From a bacterium (GTDB taxonomy: Bacteria; Electryoneota; RPQS01): 22,636 nt of DNA. The position numbers and the translations under genes were made by a program. Below the pieces are notes generated by a model. That model had not been told where the DNA came from and ran no database searches. It saw nothing but the letters and a program-made list of their open reading frames with translations. The DNA is taken from contig JADKHW010000037.1 in the NCBI GenBank assembly GCA_016721565.1, positions 1 through 22,636 on the forward strand, written 5' to 3'. Shown here in pieces: positions 7,726 through 16,188 of the stretch; the first letter of the stretch is position 1, and each line of letters opens with the position of its first letter.

Positions 7726-8544
7726 TTGCATCCAAAACTATTTAAGATTGGGCCGTTTGCGCTGCATAGCTATGGGCTGATGCTGGCAATGGCGTTTGGG
7801 TTTGGAATTTGGATTGCGTCCAAGCGCGCGCCCAAGCGCGGTGTGCCGAGCAATTCGATTGTTGATATCGCAGTCGCGTCGCTGCTGTTTGGACTCGGCG
7901 GCGGTCGCATTGCCTATGTGATTACACATTGGGACGAGTTTGAAGGCCGGATGCTCGATATCATCTCGCCAATTCAAAGTGATGGAACAATCGGGATTGC
8001 GGGGCTTGTGCTACTCGGAGGAGTGGTGGCGGGATTCGGCGGCGCTTATTGGATGGCCAAGAAGCGCGGCACGAGTTTTCTCAATGTGACGGACATCATG
8101 ATTCCGTCGCTGGCTTTGGGAATCGCGTTTGGCCGCATCGGTTGTTTTATGAACGGCTGTTGTTTCGGCAACGTGTGTGATTTGCCGTGGGCGGTTGTCT
8201 TTCCGGATTCAAGTTTAGCGGGTTCCATTTATCCCGGCCAGCACATTCATCCGACACAGCTTTATGAAACGCTCGCGATGCTCGTGCTGTTTGGATTCTT
8301 ACTGTGGCGTGACAAGATCACGCTCAAAGTGGGAGTCTTGACGGGATATTTTCTGGCACTCTACGGCATCTGGAGATATTTTGTCGAAGGACTCAGATGG
8401 TACGAAGAGGGGATGATCTTCGGACACATCGGTGCGCATTTGATTACATTTTCGAGAATCATCTCGGTCGCGATGGTGCTTATCGGAATCTATCTGATTA
8501 CTCGCAAAAGCGCGCCGGACGCGCCAGCCGCACATGCTGATTAA
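7726..8544 (+). CDS. lgt: phosphatidylglycerol-prolipoprotein diacylglyceryl transferase
   Basis: Inner-membrane enzyme that adds diacylglycerol from phosphatidylglycerol to the lipobox Cys of prolipoproteins. The 272-residue length is normal. It shows the typical N-terminus MHPKLFKIGPFALHSYGLML, seven or so hydrophobic helices, the Lgt signature GRIGCFMNGCCFG (136-148) with the essential Arg137, and HPTQLYE (175-181). The TTG start at 7726 is preferred because it gives the usual M-H-P opening, although no Shine-Dalgarno sequence precedes it. Its 3' end overlaps tmk by 11 bases. A lipoprotein with a good lipobox, the adaptor at 22292, occurs in this window as a possible client. Confidence 0.95.
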   Translation: MHPKLFKIGPFALHSYGLMLAMAFGFGIWIASKRAPKRGVPSNSIVDIAVASLLFGLGGGRIAYVITHWDEFEGRMLDIISPIQSDGTIGIAGLVLLGGVVAGFGGAYWMAKKRGTSFLNVTDIMIPSLALGIAFGRIGCFMNGCCFGNVCDLPWAVVFPDSSLAGSIYPGQHIHPTQLYETLAMLVLFGFLLWRDKITLKVGVLTGYFLALYGIWRYFVEGLRWYEEGMIFGHIGAHLITFSRIISVAMVLIGIYLITRKSAPDAPAAHAD

Positions 8545-9151
8545 TTTCGAGGGCATTGACGGCTCAGGCAAATCCACGCAGTTGACAAGAGCGGTAGCGT
8601 GGTTAACAAGCATAAAGTACGATGTACTACTGACCCGCGAACCGGGGGGAACGGCGGCGGGTGAGAAAATCCGGGATTTATTGCTCGATCCCAACAGTCA
8701 TTTGTCCGGACGCGCGGAGTATTTACTCTACTCGGCCTCGCGTGCTCAACTGGTGGAAGAGATTTTGCTTCCGCATCTTCGGAAGCCGCGCGCGATTGCG
8801 CTGGTGGACCGCTATGCAGATTCTTCAACGGTTTACCAAGGGGCGGGCCGCGAACTGGGGGTCGAAGAGATCGAAGCGGTGAACGTTTTTGTCACCGGGA
8901 ACTTAACTCCCGATTTGACACTCTATCTGGATGTGGACTACGAAACATCGGTGGCAAGGCGCGCGGCAACAGGTGCGGCGCCCGACCGGTTGGAGCAGAA
9001 TCCACGAGAATTTTTCGAGGCGGTCAGGCAGGCCTATCTTGACCTGTGTTACCGCCACCCGACGCGGGTAAAAAAGATTGACGCGCGGGCGAATGAAGAC
9101 GAAGTTTTTGCGCAGGTCAAGGCGGCAATCGCCGGACACTTGCCGGTTTAA
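8534..9151 (+). CDS. tmk: thymidylate kinase
   Basis: Cytosolic kinase converting dTMP to dTDP with ATP. The 205-residue length is usual. Motifs are the P-loop FEGIDGSGKST (5-15), the dTMP-binding TREPGGT (34-40), DRY (92-94) within DRYADSSTVYQGAGR, and a lid region with RRAATGAAPDRLE. The ATG at 8534 lies inside the end of lgt (11-base overlap), a sign of translational coupling. The gene is intact. It is followed after 24 bases by the ctp protease gene. Confidence 0.96.
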   Translation: MLINFEGIDGSGKSTQLTRAVAWLTSIKYDVLLTREPGGTAAGEKIRDLLLDPNSHLSGRAEYLLYSASRAQLVEEILLPHLRKPRAIALVDRYADSSTVYQGAGRELGVEEIEAVNVFVTGNLTPDLTLYLDVDYETSVARRAATGAAPDRLEQNPREFFEAVRQAYLDLCYRHPTRVKKIDARANEDEVFAQVKAAIAGHLPV

Positions 9152-9175
9152 TTCACTGTAACAGGACGTGCCATA

Positions 9176-10858
9176 ATGCACAGACGATTGCTGCTCTTGC
9201 TGGTGTCGCTGCTCATTCCGCTCTCGGTTTTTGCCGAAGCTCGCTCCATGTCTGCCGATGAACTTTATGCGAAGATTCATCACAACATGGGATTATTTGG
9301 TGATATCTATCGTGAAATCAGCTTGCGCTATGTGGATCAGATTGATCCGGATGAATTCGTGCAAGCCGGAATTAACGGTATGCTCGAGACGCTCGATCCC
9401 TACACGGTGTATATTCCAGAAGAGGACACGGACGATCTCGACGTGATCACCTACGGCAAGTACGGCGGTGTGGGAATTGAAATCGGCGTGCGCGGCGAGG
9501 CCAAATACCTCACCGTCATCAGCGCGATGGATGATTCCCCGGCTCAGCGTGTGGGTATTCGCAGCGGCGACAAGGTGATTGAAGTCGATGGCCATTCGAC
9601 TGTCGGCATGACGACGCGCGACGCTTCGAGGTTTTTGCGCGGTGAGCCGGACACGCATGTCAAGATCATCGTCGAACGTCCCGGCGCACTCGAACCGATT
9701 GAATTTGATTTGATGCGTCAAGTGATTGATGTGAAGGACGTGCCCTATAGCGGATTCGTCGAACCCGGTGTGGGCTACATTAAGCTTGCGCATTTTTCGA
9801 CCCGTGCTCAAGGCGAACTTGACGTGGCCTTGACCGATTTGCAGAGCAAGGGCATGGAAGCGCTTATTCTCGATATGCGCGGCAATCCGGGTGGATTGAT
9901 GAGCGCGGCGGTCGGTGTGTTGCAGAAGTTCTTGGACAAAGGCGAAGTCGTAGTTTCAACGAAGGGCCGTACGCCGGATGCCAACCGCACGTTCAAACTT
10001 GCAAGTGATCCGGTTGCCAAGGATTTGCCGCTTGCCGTGCTGGTCGATGGTGGTTCGGCTTCGGCTTCGGAAATTGTCGCCGGAGCCATTCAGGATTTGG
10101 ATCGCGGTGTGTTGATCGGCGAGCCGACTTTTGGTAAAGGGCTTGTGCAATCCGTGATTTCATTTGAAACCGGTGAAGCCTTGAAGCTCACGACTGCAAA
10201 ATATTTCACGCCCTCGGGCAGATTGATTCAGAAGGTCGATTACTTCGGCGATAACGATACGACGTTAGTGATTACTCCGATTGAAGAATCTACCGACTCC
10301 GGTTTCACGACGCGCAATGGCCGCAAGGTCATCGGCGGCGGCGGAATTGAGCCGGACATTCTGGTAGAGACGCCGCAGCCTGAACAGCTTGGTGTCGAAT
10401 TATGGAGACAGGGAACGTTCTTTGATTTCGTGACGGAGTATATCTCACAGCACACGGATGTGACCGACGCGACGGTTTCGGATGCGATGATTAACCAGTT
10501 TGCGGATTGGCTGGTGGAAAAAGGTTTCAGTTACGCGGTGGACGGCGAAAAAGAGATTAAGGCGCTGCGCGAAATTTTGAAGACCTTCGAAATGGAACAA
10601 GAAGCCGAAGGAGACTTCGCGCATCTTGAACACTATCTCGAACTCGTGCGCGACCGTGATTTTGAAAAAGAGCGCCCGTTCATCAAGAACAGCTTGGAAA
10701 CGGAATTGGGCAACGCGCTCTACGGCACGACAGGCCGCATCGAAGCAAGCTTCGACAGCGATCCGCAGATCTTGCGCGCAATTGAAGTCTTGAATAACGG
10801 TATTGAATACGGAAAGCTGCTGGCGGTAACCGACAGCACGAATACGAACGGAGAGTAA
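9176..10858 (+). CDS. carboxyl-terminal processing protease, S41 family
   Basis: Exported serine protease of the CtpA/Prc family, acting in the periplasm on protein C-termini. It has a signal peptide (LLLLLVSLLIPLSVFAEA), an N-terminal helical part, a PDZ domain at roughly 93-180 (starting near GKYGGVGIEIG), and the S41 core with GYIKLAHFSTRAQGELD, ALILDMRGNPGG and DGGSASASEIVAGAIQD. The catalytic dyad is S296 and K321 (GEPTFGKGLVQ). The 25-residue spacing, with D307 between, equals that of E. coli Prc S430/D441/K455. A C-terminal segment of about 180 residues, with charged helices, follows GGGGIEPDI and is longer than in minimal CtpA. The 560-residue frame is unbroken. ATG 9176 follows a weak AGGAC. 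The TSUP gene begins seven bases after the stop. Confidence 0.94.
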   Translation: MHRRLLLLLVSLLIPLSVFAEARSMSADELYAKIHHNMGLFGDIYREISLRYVDQIDPDEFVQAGINGMLETLDPYTVYIPEEDTDDLDVITYGKYGGVGIEIGVRGEAKYLTVISAMDDSPAQRVGIRSGDKVIEVDGHSTVGMTTRDASRFLRGEPDTHVKIIVERPGALEPIEFDLMRQVIDVKDVPYSGFVEPGVGYIKLAHFSTRAQGELDVALTDLQSKGMEALILDMRGNPGGLMSAAVGVLQKFLDKGEVVVSTKGRTPDANRTFKLASDPVAKDLPLAVLVDGGSASASEIVAGAIQDLDRGVLIGEPTFGKGLVQSVISFETGEALKLTTAKYFTPSGRLIQKVDYFGDNDTTLVITPIEESTDSGFTTRNGRKVIGGGGIEPDILVETPQPEQLGVELWRQGTFFDFVTEYISQHTDVTDATVSDAMINQFADWLVEKGFSYAVDGEKEIKALREILKTFEMEQEAEGDFAHLEHYLELVRDRDFEKERPFIKNSLETELGNALYGTTGRIEASFDSDPQILRAIEVLNNGIEYGKLLAVTDSTNTNGE

Positions 10859-10864
10859 TCGCAC

Positions 10865-11662
10865 TTGCTGCTTGAAGTCGGCGGGCTATTTTTGTTGGGG
10901 ATTGTGGCCGGAGTACTCGGTGGCTATCTCGGCATTGGCGGCGCGCTGATTATTACACCTGTGCTGCTCGCGTTAAGCGCGGCACAGCAGATTCCAGAGT
11001 CCGTTCGTTATCCGTTGGTGTTTAGTTCGACGCTCTTTGCGATCTTGGGAACTTCGGCTTCGGCAGGCCTGACCTATGCGCGCGCAAACCGTGTGCATTG
11101 GCAAGGCTTCAAAGCCATTGCCACGACTGCGCTGATGTTTTCGTTTGCAGGATCGTGGGCTTCGGCACATTCTTCGCCGGACATGCTGCGTATCTTCTTT
11201 GCGATCTTTGCCTTGATCAGCGCGGCGATTTTTGTTTCACCGCTCAAGGGTCATCCGGGTGGTGAGTTTCACTTTCGACCTCTGCCATTTCTGTTGTTAG
11301 GAGCCGCGACAGGTTTCTTGTCGGCATACATCGGTGTTGCCGGTGGTGTGCTGATGGTTCCGGTGATGCTGTTCTTAATCAAAGTTCCGGCGGAATTTAC
11401 AGTCGGTACGAGTAGCATGGTCGGAATTGTGACCGCCATTGCGGGTGTCACAGGTTACGTCATCAACGGCTGGCACATGCCCGATTTGCCGCAGTGGACG
11501 TTTGGCTATGTGTATTTGGTTTATGCCGTGCCGATCTTGATTGGCTCACTGCTCGGCGGCCCGTTTGGGAGCAAGCTCAATCAAGGCGGCAGTGTGAAAG
11601 TGTTTCGGATTTTGTTCGCCGCATATCTCGTGCTGGTTGCGGTGAAGATGCTACTCAAGTAA
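10865..11662 (+). CDS. TSUP (TauE/SafE) family membrane transporter
   Basis: 265-residue integral membrane protein with about eight hydrophobic segments. It shows the internal duplication of the TauE/SafE (TSUP) family: GVLGGYLGIGGALIITPVLL near the N-terminus and GFLSAYIGVAGGVLMVPVML in the middle, each a glycine-rich loop between helices. Family members move sulfite, sulfonates and other organic anions. The substrate here cannot be inferred, because no sulfur-metabolism gene is nearby. The start is TTG at 10865, six bases after the ctp stop, which suggests co-transcription with lgt, tmk and ctp. The frame is intact. Confidence 0.9.
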   Translation: MLLEVGGLFLLGIVAGVLGGYLGIGGALIITPVLLALSAAQQIPESVRYPLVFSSTLFAILGTSASAGLTYARANRVHWQGFKAIATTALMFSFAGSWASAHSSPDMLRIFFAIFALISAAIFVSPLKGHPGGEFHFRPLPFLLLGAATGFLSAYIGVAGGVLMVPVMLFLIKVPAEFTVGTSSMVGIVTAIAGVTGYVINGWHMPDLPQWTFGYVYLVYAVPILIGSLLGGPFGSKLNQGGSVKVFRILFAAYLVLVAVKMLLK

Positions 11663-11703
11663 TCAGTCCTCTCTTTTCCCCTCTCCCCAACTCATCCAAG
11701 TCT

Positions 11704-12729
11704 ATGAACACAGTTGCACTTCCTCTGTTGGGTCGCGGCAAGGTCCGCGATATTTACGAGTTTGACGAGCGTCATTTGGTGTTTGTGACGTCGAATCGGG
11801 TGTCGGCATTCGACGTGATTCTCCCGACTCCGATTCCGAACAAGGGTGCGATGCTGAACACGCTCACGCGGTTTTGGATGAAGCGCTTTGAATCGCTCTG
11901 CGGCAACCACATCGCACGCGAAGGCCACGCGGAGTTCGTCAAAGAATTCGCGGCATCACTTGAAGGTACGGATCCGGGTCAGGTGGAAGTGGTGAAGAAG
12001 GCTGAGATGCTGCAGGTGGAATGCGTGGTGCGCGGTTTTATCACCGGCTCAGGCTGGAAGGACTACAAGAAGACGGGGGCGGTGTGCGGACACAAGCTAC
12101 CGGAAGGTCTCGAACATTGCGCGCAATTCCCGGAGCCGTTGTTTACTCCGGCAACGAAGGCCGCCACGGGTCACGATGAGAACATTGATTTCGCGCGGAT
12201 GTGCGATATTGTGGGAGTGGAGATGGGAACGAAGCTGCGTGATCTCTCGATTGAGATTTACTCATCGGGCCGAGATTACGCCAAGACGCGGGGGATTTTG
12301 ATTGCGGATACGAAGTTTGAATTTGGAATTATTGACGGCGAATTGTGTTTGTGTGATGAAGTGTTGACTCCGGACAGTTCAAGATTTTGGCCGGCTGATG
12401 ATTATGCTCCGGGCCGAGATCAAAAGAGTTTTGATAAGCAGATTGTCCGCAACTATCTTGAGACGCTTGATTGGGATAAGACTCCGCCGGGACCGGAATT
12501 ACCGAACGATATCGTGAAGAAAACTGCGGCGGCCTATGAAGAGATTGCTCGAAAGCTCATGCAGTATGCCATTGCGGGTCTGAGACACAACGGATTGATT
12601 GACAAACCCGCATGTAACTGCGGGTTTCTTTTTAGCGATGATGAAGTGGTTTTGTACTTAACGGCGAGGACTTCAGCACGTTTCGGCGGGGGGGATCTCT
12701 TTAGCAGATCGGCTTCATTGACGGCGTGA
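11704..12729 (+). CDS. purC: SAICAR synthetase PurC; 3' end uncertain
   Basis: Phosphoribosylaminoimidazole-succinocarboxamide synthase, the ATP-dependent step joining aspartate to CAIR in purine synthesis. Motifs: GRGKVRDIYEF (N-terminal nucleotide loop), FVTSNRVSAFDVILP, PNKGAMLNTLTRFW, VECVVRGFITGSGWKDY, GHDENIDF, GILIADTKFEFG, DEVLTPDSSRFWP and SFDKQIVRNYLE. The start is ATG 11704; an in-frame extension to 11494 would run through the TSUP gene. The family length (about 295 residues) is reached near 12580, but the frame stays open to 12729 and crosses the terminator at 12604-12633. TGA codons in the other frames at 12581-12583 and 12600-12602 suggest that a lost base hides the true stop. 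The leader at 11663-11700 is pyrimidine-rich and has no Shine-Dalgarno motif. Confidence 0.92.
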   Translation: MNTVALPLLGRGKVRDIYEFDERHLVFVTSNRVSAFDVILPTPIPNKGAMLNTLTRFWMKRFESLCGNHIAREGHAEFVKEFAASLEGTDPGQVEVVKKAEMLQVECVVRGFITGSGWKDYKKTGAVCGHKLPEGLEHCAQFPEPLFTPATKAATGHDENIDFARMCDIVGVEMGTKLRDLSIEIYSSGRDYAKTRGILIADTKFEFGIIDGELCLCDEVLTPDSSRFWPADDYAPGRDQKSFDKQIVRNYLETLDWDKTPPGPELPNDIVKKTAAAYEEIARKLMQYAIAGLRHNGLIDKPACNCGFLFSDDEVVLYLTARTSARFGGGDLFSRSASLTA

Positions 12730-13331
12730 TCTCGTAAAGCGCACTTTTCCAATGTCCATTTCATCAGTGTGAAGTCGAACAGGTTCTTATGTTCGCCCCG
12801 CTGAAAGAACATCCGGTTGACGACGAATTGATGCGGCATTTCATCTTTTAAGGATGGCGGATCCATTCGCTTTGCGTAGTCATACAGATCCTTTCCTCCG
12901 TCTTTAAGATATTCTCGGCAGATCTTTTCAATGTCCGGGCAAGATACCCAAAGCTCTCCACCCGGTTTGAGCACTCTGTAAACATCACGAAAAGCAGGGA
13001 ACACTTCTTCATCTATGTCGAGATGCTCAATGAGGTGTTGGCAGACCACGGCATCAAAGGAATCTGAGACAAACGGCATAGGCCCCGCGACGAGGTCAAC
13101 ATTCACGTCGGCATTGAAGAGATCGACGTTTAACCAACCGGGGATTTCCCGTCCGCCACTGCCGAGATGCATCAACGGAATTGCGGGTATTTGCTGTTTT
13201 CTCGAGGCGGTGATTCGGGTACGGCGTCGAACCATCTCAAATTTGACAACATGTTTGGTCCAATCGGTGACCAGAAACATGGAGAAGAAACGGTGCAGAA
13301 GTCGTGCGATAAAGCGTATTAATGAATTCAA
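12534..13331 (-). CDS. class I SAM-dependent methyltransferase; C-terminus uncertain
   Basis: SAM-binding Rossmann-fold methyltransferase. Motif I is LMHLGSGGREIPGWLNVDLF (about residues 53-72). FDAVVCQHLIEHLD is the post-motif II region, followed by VYRVLKPGGELWVSCPD, the methyltransferase_11 pattern. The N-terminus is hydrophobic and basic (MNSLIRFIARLLHRFF), perhaps membrane-associating. Proteins of this outline often act in glycan or envelope biosynthesis, but the substrate is unknown. The TTG start at 13331 is supported by CCGGAG five bases upstream. The frame overlaps purC's apparent end and crosses the hairpin at 12604-12633. A likely true end is after AEVLAVKYK (about 12640). A G7 run at 12688-12694 is a probable indel site. 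Last gene of the recQ-led minus-strand group. Confidence 0.8.
   Translation of the reverse strand: MNSLIRFIARLLHRFFSMFLVTDWTKHVVKFEMVRRRTRITASRKQQIPAIPLMHLGSGGREIPGWLNVDLFNADVNVDLVAGPMPFVSDSFDAVVCQHLIEHLDIDEEVFPAFRDVYRVLKPGGELWVSCPDIEKICREYLKDGGKDLYDYAKRMDPPSLKDEMPHQFVVNRMFFQRGEHKNLFDFTLMKWTLEKCALRDHAVNEADLLKRSPPPKRAEVLAVKYKTTSSSLKRNPQLHAGLSINPLCLRPAMAYCMSFRAISS
12604..12633 (+). terminator. Rho-independent terminator after purC
   Basis: A perfect 9-base stem AAACCCGCA (12604-12612) / TGCGGGTTT (12619-12627) with loop TGTAAC is followed by TTTCTTTTT (12625-12633). It is strong on the + strand and closes the rsmI-to-purC run. On the minus strand the hairpin also forms but lacks a long T-run, so it could only partly serve the convergent methyltransferase gene. 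Confidence 0.87.
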
Positions 13332-13346
13332 ATGTACTCCGGATTT

Positions 13347-13783
13347 CTACAATCCAAATTGTCTGAGGTGATGATCCAAATGCGTATAGTGCGATTTGGC
13401 CCATTGTGAAGGGCTCATCTTCCCTACCCACGGACTAACCCGAAAGTGTGCTTGTCCGGCCCGGCGAAACGCTTGATGTAGTCGATGACACGAGCCTTGT
13501 CCTCTGCGAAGTTGCCGACAGGCCGTTTGAGATATTCGGGGTCGGTGGGTGAATTCTTGGGAAGCGGCATCGAGGACAGCAGCCATCTGCCGAGGAAAGA
13601 GTTCATTATTCCTTTGCGCTCGACGACGGGGCGTTCTGCGAAGGTGACTTCGAAGAGATCGATAAGATGCGAGAGCATCTGCCCGTTTGACATCTTCCCC
13701 CATTGGCGCGGGGATGATTCCGTAAAGTTGTCAAAGCGAGTCAGGATTTGCTCGCGGGCGGCTGAGTCTAAGAGTGATTTCAT
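13347..13783 (-). CDS. DUF1569 (DinB-superfamily) protein, one frameshift
   Basis: The first 119 residues (MKSLLDSAAREQILTRF, KMSNGQMLSHLIDLFEVTF) and the tail in a second frame (WVGKMSPSQWAKSHYTHLDHHLRQFGL, stop at 13347-13349) together make a DUF1569 protein of about 145 residues. That family belongs to the DinB superfamily and typically ends in HLDHHLRQFG. One indel near 13440 joins FGLVRG to the tail. Histidines in SHL and H-x3-H-x-HH are candidate metal ligands. The ATG at 13783 has a perfect AAGGAGG (complement of 13788-13794) four bases upstream, showing that this genome does use canonical ribosome binding sites. It lies 45 bases after recQ and 15 before the methyltransferase, so one operon is likely. 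It is the fourth DinB-type gene in the window. Function unknown. Confidence 0.82.
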
Positions 13784-13828
13784 GGTGCCTCCTTATGCCA
13801 ATGAATGTACCGGAAATGCGGGACATTC

Positions 13829-15653
13829 TCAAGCGGCAGCGCGGCAGTGAGTGTTGATGATACGGAGTAGGCGGTCGCCGAAAGCTTGGGCTTTGCGCTC
13901 GCCGATGCCGGGGATTTTGAGCAGATGCGATTGCGCGCGCGGTTTATGGCGGGCGAGGTCCCGCAGAACGGAGTCGTGCAAGACGACGTAGGCTGGGACA
14001 TTTTGCTCGATAGCGATGTTGTAGCGCTCGGTGCGCAACAGGTTGAAGAGATCTCGATCCACGTTCTCCCAATCGGCGTCCGCGCGTGACGACGTATGCG
14101 GAAGTTTCGGCCCGGCGTAGCGGTCAACGATGAGTGTCGGAGTTAGCTCACCGCGAATGACCTGATGGCCGATTTCTGTGACCGAAAGAGTGAAGAACTC
14201 CGGCTCGGCTACGAGGTACTCTTGATCTGTTAATTGTTTGACGAAGCTCTCGATGGTGGGAATCGTATAGCTTGCCAGCAAACCATAAGTTGAAAGCTGG
14301 TCGTGCTTGTAGGCCAGCACGTTTTTGTCTTTGGAGCCTTTCAAGACGAGCGCGACGTGGTTTTGGCCGAAGCGCTCTTTTAATCGAATCGCACAACACA
14401 GGACCATTTGCGCGACTTTCAAAGCGTCGGCCATCTCAGAATTCGCCGAGGCAATCGCGTATTTGCTTTCGCAGTTGTCGCACGCGCCGCACTTTTCGTC
14501 GCCGTACTGTTGATCGAAGTAGGTGACGAGCTGTTTGTGACGACAGGTTTTGGCGCGCGCAAAGTCGAGCATTTGATCGAGCTTCTTGTGCGCGATGCGG
14601 CGCTCTTCGTCGGGGAGTTCGGTCAGGAAGCGCTTTTGCTGAATCAAGTCACCGACGGTGAAGAACATCACGCAATCGGCGGCTAAACCGTCGCGGCCTG
14701 CGCGTCCTGATTCTTGCTGATAGTTTTCGAGCGACTTGGGAAGCGCCGCGTGAATGACGTAGCGCACGTTGGATTTGTCAATGCCCATACCGAACGCGAC
14801 GGTGGCGACGATGATGTCGCATTGGTCGCGCAGGAAAGCCTCTTGCGTTTTTTTGCGCTCGTCGTTATCCATCCCTGCATGATAGGCGCGCGCGCGATAG
14901 CCGGACTTGTTGAGCTTGTCGGCGAGGCCTTCGGTGTTGGCGCGTGACAGGCAATAGATGATGCCGGACTCGCCTTTGTGCTGGTTGACGACGGAAACGA
15001 CTTGCGCGAGCAATTCGCTGCGCTCGACCGCGCTATAGACGAGATTGGGTCTGTCGAAATTCCCGACGAGAATTTCGGGCGAACGCAAACTCAGTTGTAC
15101 GGCGATGTCTTCACGCACACGCGAAGTAGCAGTGGCGGTCAGCGCGATAACAGGGACTTGGGGAAACTTCTGTTTGAGGATTTGCAGTTGGCGATATTCG
15201 GGGCGAAAGTCGTGCCCCCACGCGCTGATGCAATGGGCTTCGTCAACTGCGAAGAGCGAGATGTTGAGCGACTGCAAGAATGCGAGTGTGGAATCAACGG
15301 CGATGCGTTCGGGGGACAGATAGAGCAGATTGACCTTGCCTGAGCGAACCTCCTGCATGGCGCGGCGATTTTCGTCGGTGGTGGTCATGCTGGACAGACA
15401 GACTGGCGGAAATGCCTTGACTGCGGCAGGCATCGACTTGGTCTTTCATGAGCGCGAGCAAGGGGGAAATTACGACGGCGGTGCCGGGCAGGGCGAGTGC
15501 GGGAAGCTGATAGCAGAGCGATTTGCCGCCGCCTGTGGGGAGAATCAGCAGAACGTCGCGGCGATCCGTGAGGGCCGTGACGGCTTCGCGCTGGTAGGGG
15601 CGAAATTGGTCGTAGCCCCAGTATTTTTTGAGGAGAGTTTCGGGAGTTTCCAC
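13829..15653 (-). CDS. recQ: ATP-dependent DNA helicase RecQ, one frameshift
   Basis: 3'-5' superfamily 2 DNA helicase used in recombination and replication-fork repair. The reconstructed length is about 608 residues, the same as E. coli RecQ. Features in order: FRPYQREAV (Q motif), Walker A LPTGGGKS (38-45), VISPLLALMKDQVDA, DEAH (about 137-140) in VDEAHCISAWGHDFRP, ALTATATSRVREDI, the second RecA domain with GIIYCLSRANTE, VATVAFGMGIDKSNVR and QESGRAGRDG, then a zinc site (C-R-H-K and CGACDNC), a winged-helix RQC domain, and a C-terminal HRDC domain (LLRTERYNIAIEQNVPAYVV to LKIPGIGERKAQAFG). The frame changes near 15390, between SQGISASLS and SMTTTDENRRAM. The start is GTG at 15653. A candidate promoter and palindromes lie directly upstream. 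Confidence 0.93.
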
Positions 15654-15664
15654 AGGCTACATTA

Positions 15665-15697
15665 GTTCATCTGAACATTCGTGCATTTGAACAAATG
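15665..15697. promoter_or_regulatory. paired palindromes over the recQ -10/leader, possible operator
   Basis: GTTCATCTGAAC (15665-15676: GTTCA, two bases, TGAAC) and CATTTGAACAAATG (15684-15697: CATTTG, two bases, CAAATG) are perfect short palindromes. The second overlaps the proposed -10 box and the first lies between it and the start codon. Both contain TGAACA. A repressor site is plausible by position. A LexA-type role is only a guess, since neither matches a box I can name. Confidence 0.3.
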
Positions 15698-15722
15698 TAA
15701 ATGATTTTCTCGATTGAGTCAA
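15694..15722 (-). promoter_or_regulatory. candidate sigma-70-type promoter for recQ
   Basis: Read on the minus strand, TTGACT (complement of 15717-15722), a 17-base spacer and TACATT (complement of 15694-15699) precede the recQ GTG by about 40 bases. The -35 box matches 5 of 6 and the -10 box 4 of 6 consensus bases. Untested. Confidence 0.45.
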
Positions 15723-16037
15723 CCGCGCTGACGCTGGTTCCATTGTTGACGGGTGGCTTGAAATGAGTCGTTTTTGTATGAGAGGCGAGGAGGGGTGTAA
15801 GGGGTTGTTTCTGTGTAAAACGCTAATAATTGTCGGAACAGGAGTTGAGGATAAACAAGAGGTTAACTTTTGGGGTGCACCATTTTTCACGAAGTGCTAT
15901 CCTGCTGTTATTTTGATACCCTTAATATACGACAATTTGAACGTATGGTCAAGTGTTATTTTCGTTTTATTGAACTTAACAAATTCTTGATATGGCTTGA
16001 GTTGAGTTAAAAGTGCGGTTTTGGGAGGCATTTCCGG

Positions 16038-16079
16038 ATTCCGGCGGGGAACCGTCGCTAAATCCCCGCTCGGCGGAAT
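16038..16079. repeat. GC-rich inverted repeat
   Basis: ATTCCG + GCGGGGA (16038-16050) pairs with TCCCCGC (16063-16069) and, after a four-base bulge, CGGAAT (16074-16079), with a 12-base loop. No T-run follows, so it is not a classical terminator. Together with the next block it looks like dispersed intergenic repeat material. Confidence 0.5.
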
Positions 16080-16100
16080 TGGGGCGCCCAAAGATCTCGG

Positions 16101-16136
16101 GTAGGCGGGCAGGTGAAGACACCTTGCCGCCTCTAC
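16101..16136. repeat. imperfect hairpin repeat, GTAG...CTAC
   Basis: GTAGGCGGGCAGGTG, a four-base loop AAGA and CACCTTGCCGCCTCTAC form a long, slightly imperfect inverted repeat. There is no T-tract and no overlap with a gene. It resembles short palindromic interspersed elements common between genes in many genomes. Confidence 0.45.
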
Positions 16137-16188
16137 GCCAGAGGACTGAGGGACTTGCGGATTGGCGGGGGTGGGTGTAGATTGGGGT

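Larger units (their letters stand above)
15654..16188. other. gene-free divergent intergenic region
   Basis: About 535 bases between the divergent recQ (-) and FG-GAP (+) genes. It holds the recQ promoter candidate and palindromes at the left, an AT-rich stretch at about 15900-16010, and two hairpin-forming, GC-rich repeat-like blocks (16038-16079, 16101-16136) before the FG-GAP gene. No ORF here looks like a gene and no RNA gene is recognised. I see no convincing promoter for the rightward gene. Confidence 0.6.

Noticed and set aside
11494..11703. In-frame 5' extension of purC by 70 codons.
   Set aside because: It overlaps the 3' end of the TSUP gene in another frame, while ATG 11704 gives the normal PurC N-terminus.
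15294..15433. Programmed frameshifting as the explanation for the recQ break.
   Set aside because: RecQ is not known to use it, no slippery heptamer with a pseudoknot was seen, and similar breaks occur in many unrelated genes here.
13829..15653. Defence island centred on RecQ, the HTH/PIN pair and the methyltransferase.
   Set aside because: The genes are on different strands and in different operons, the methyltransferase has no DNA-methylase motif (no DPPY or PCQ type), and the rest are housekeeping genes.
16101..16136. Terminator for recQ or for the FG-GAP gene.
   Set aside because: It has no T-tract on either strand and lies upstream of both genes.
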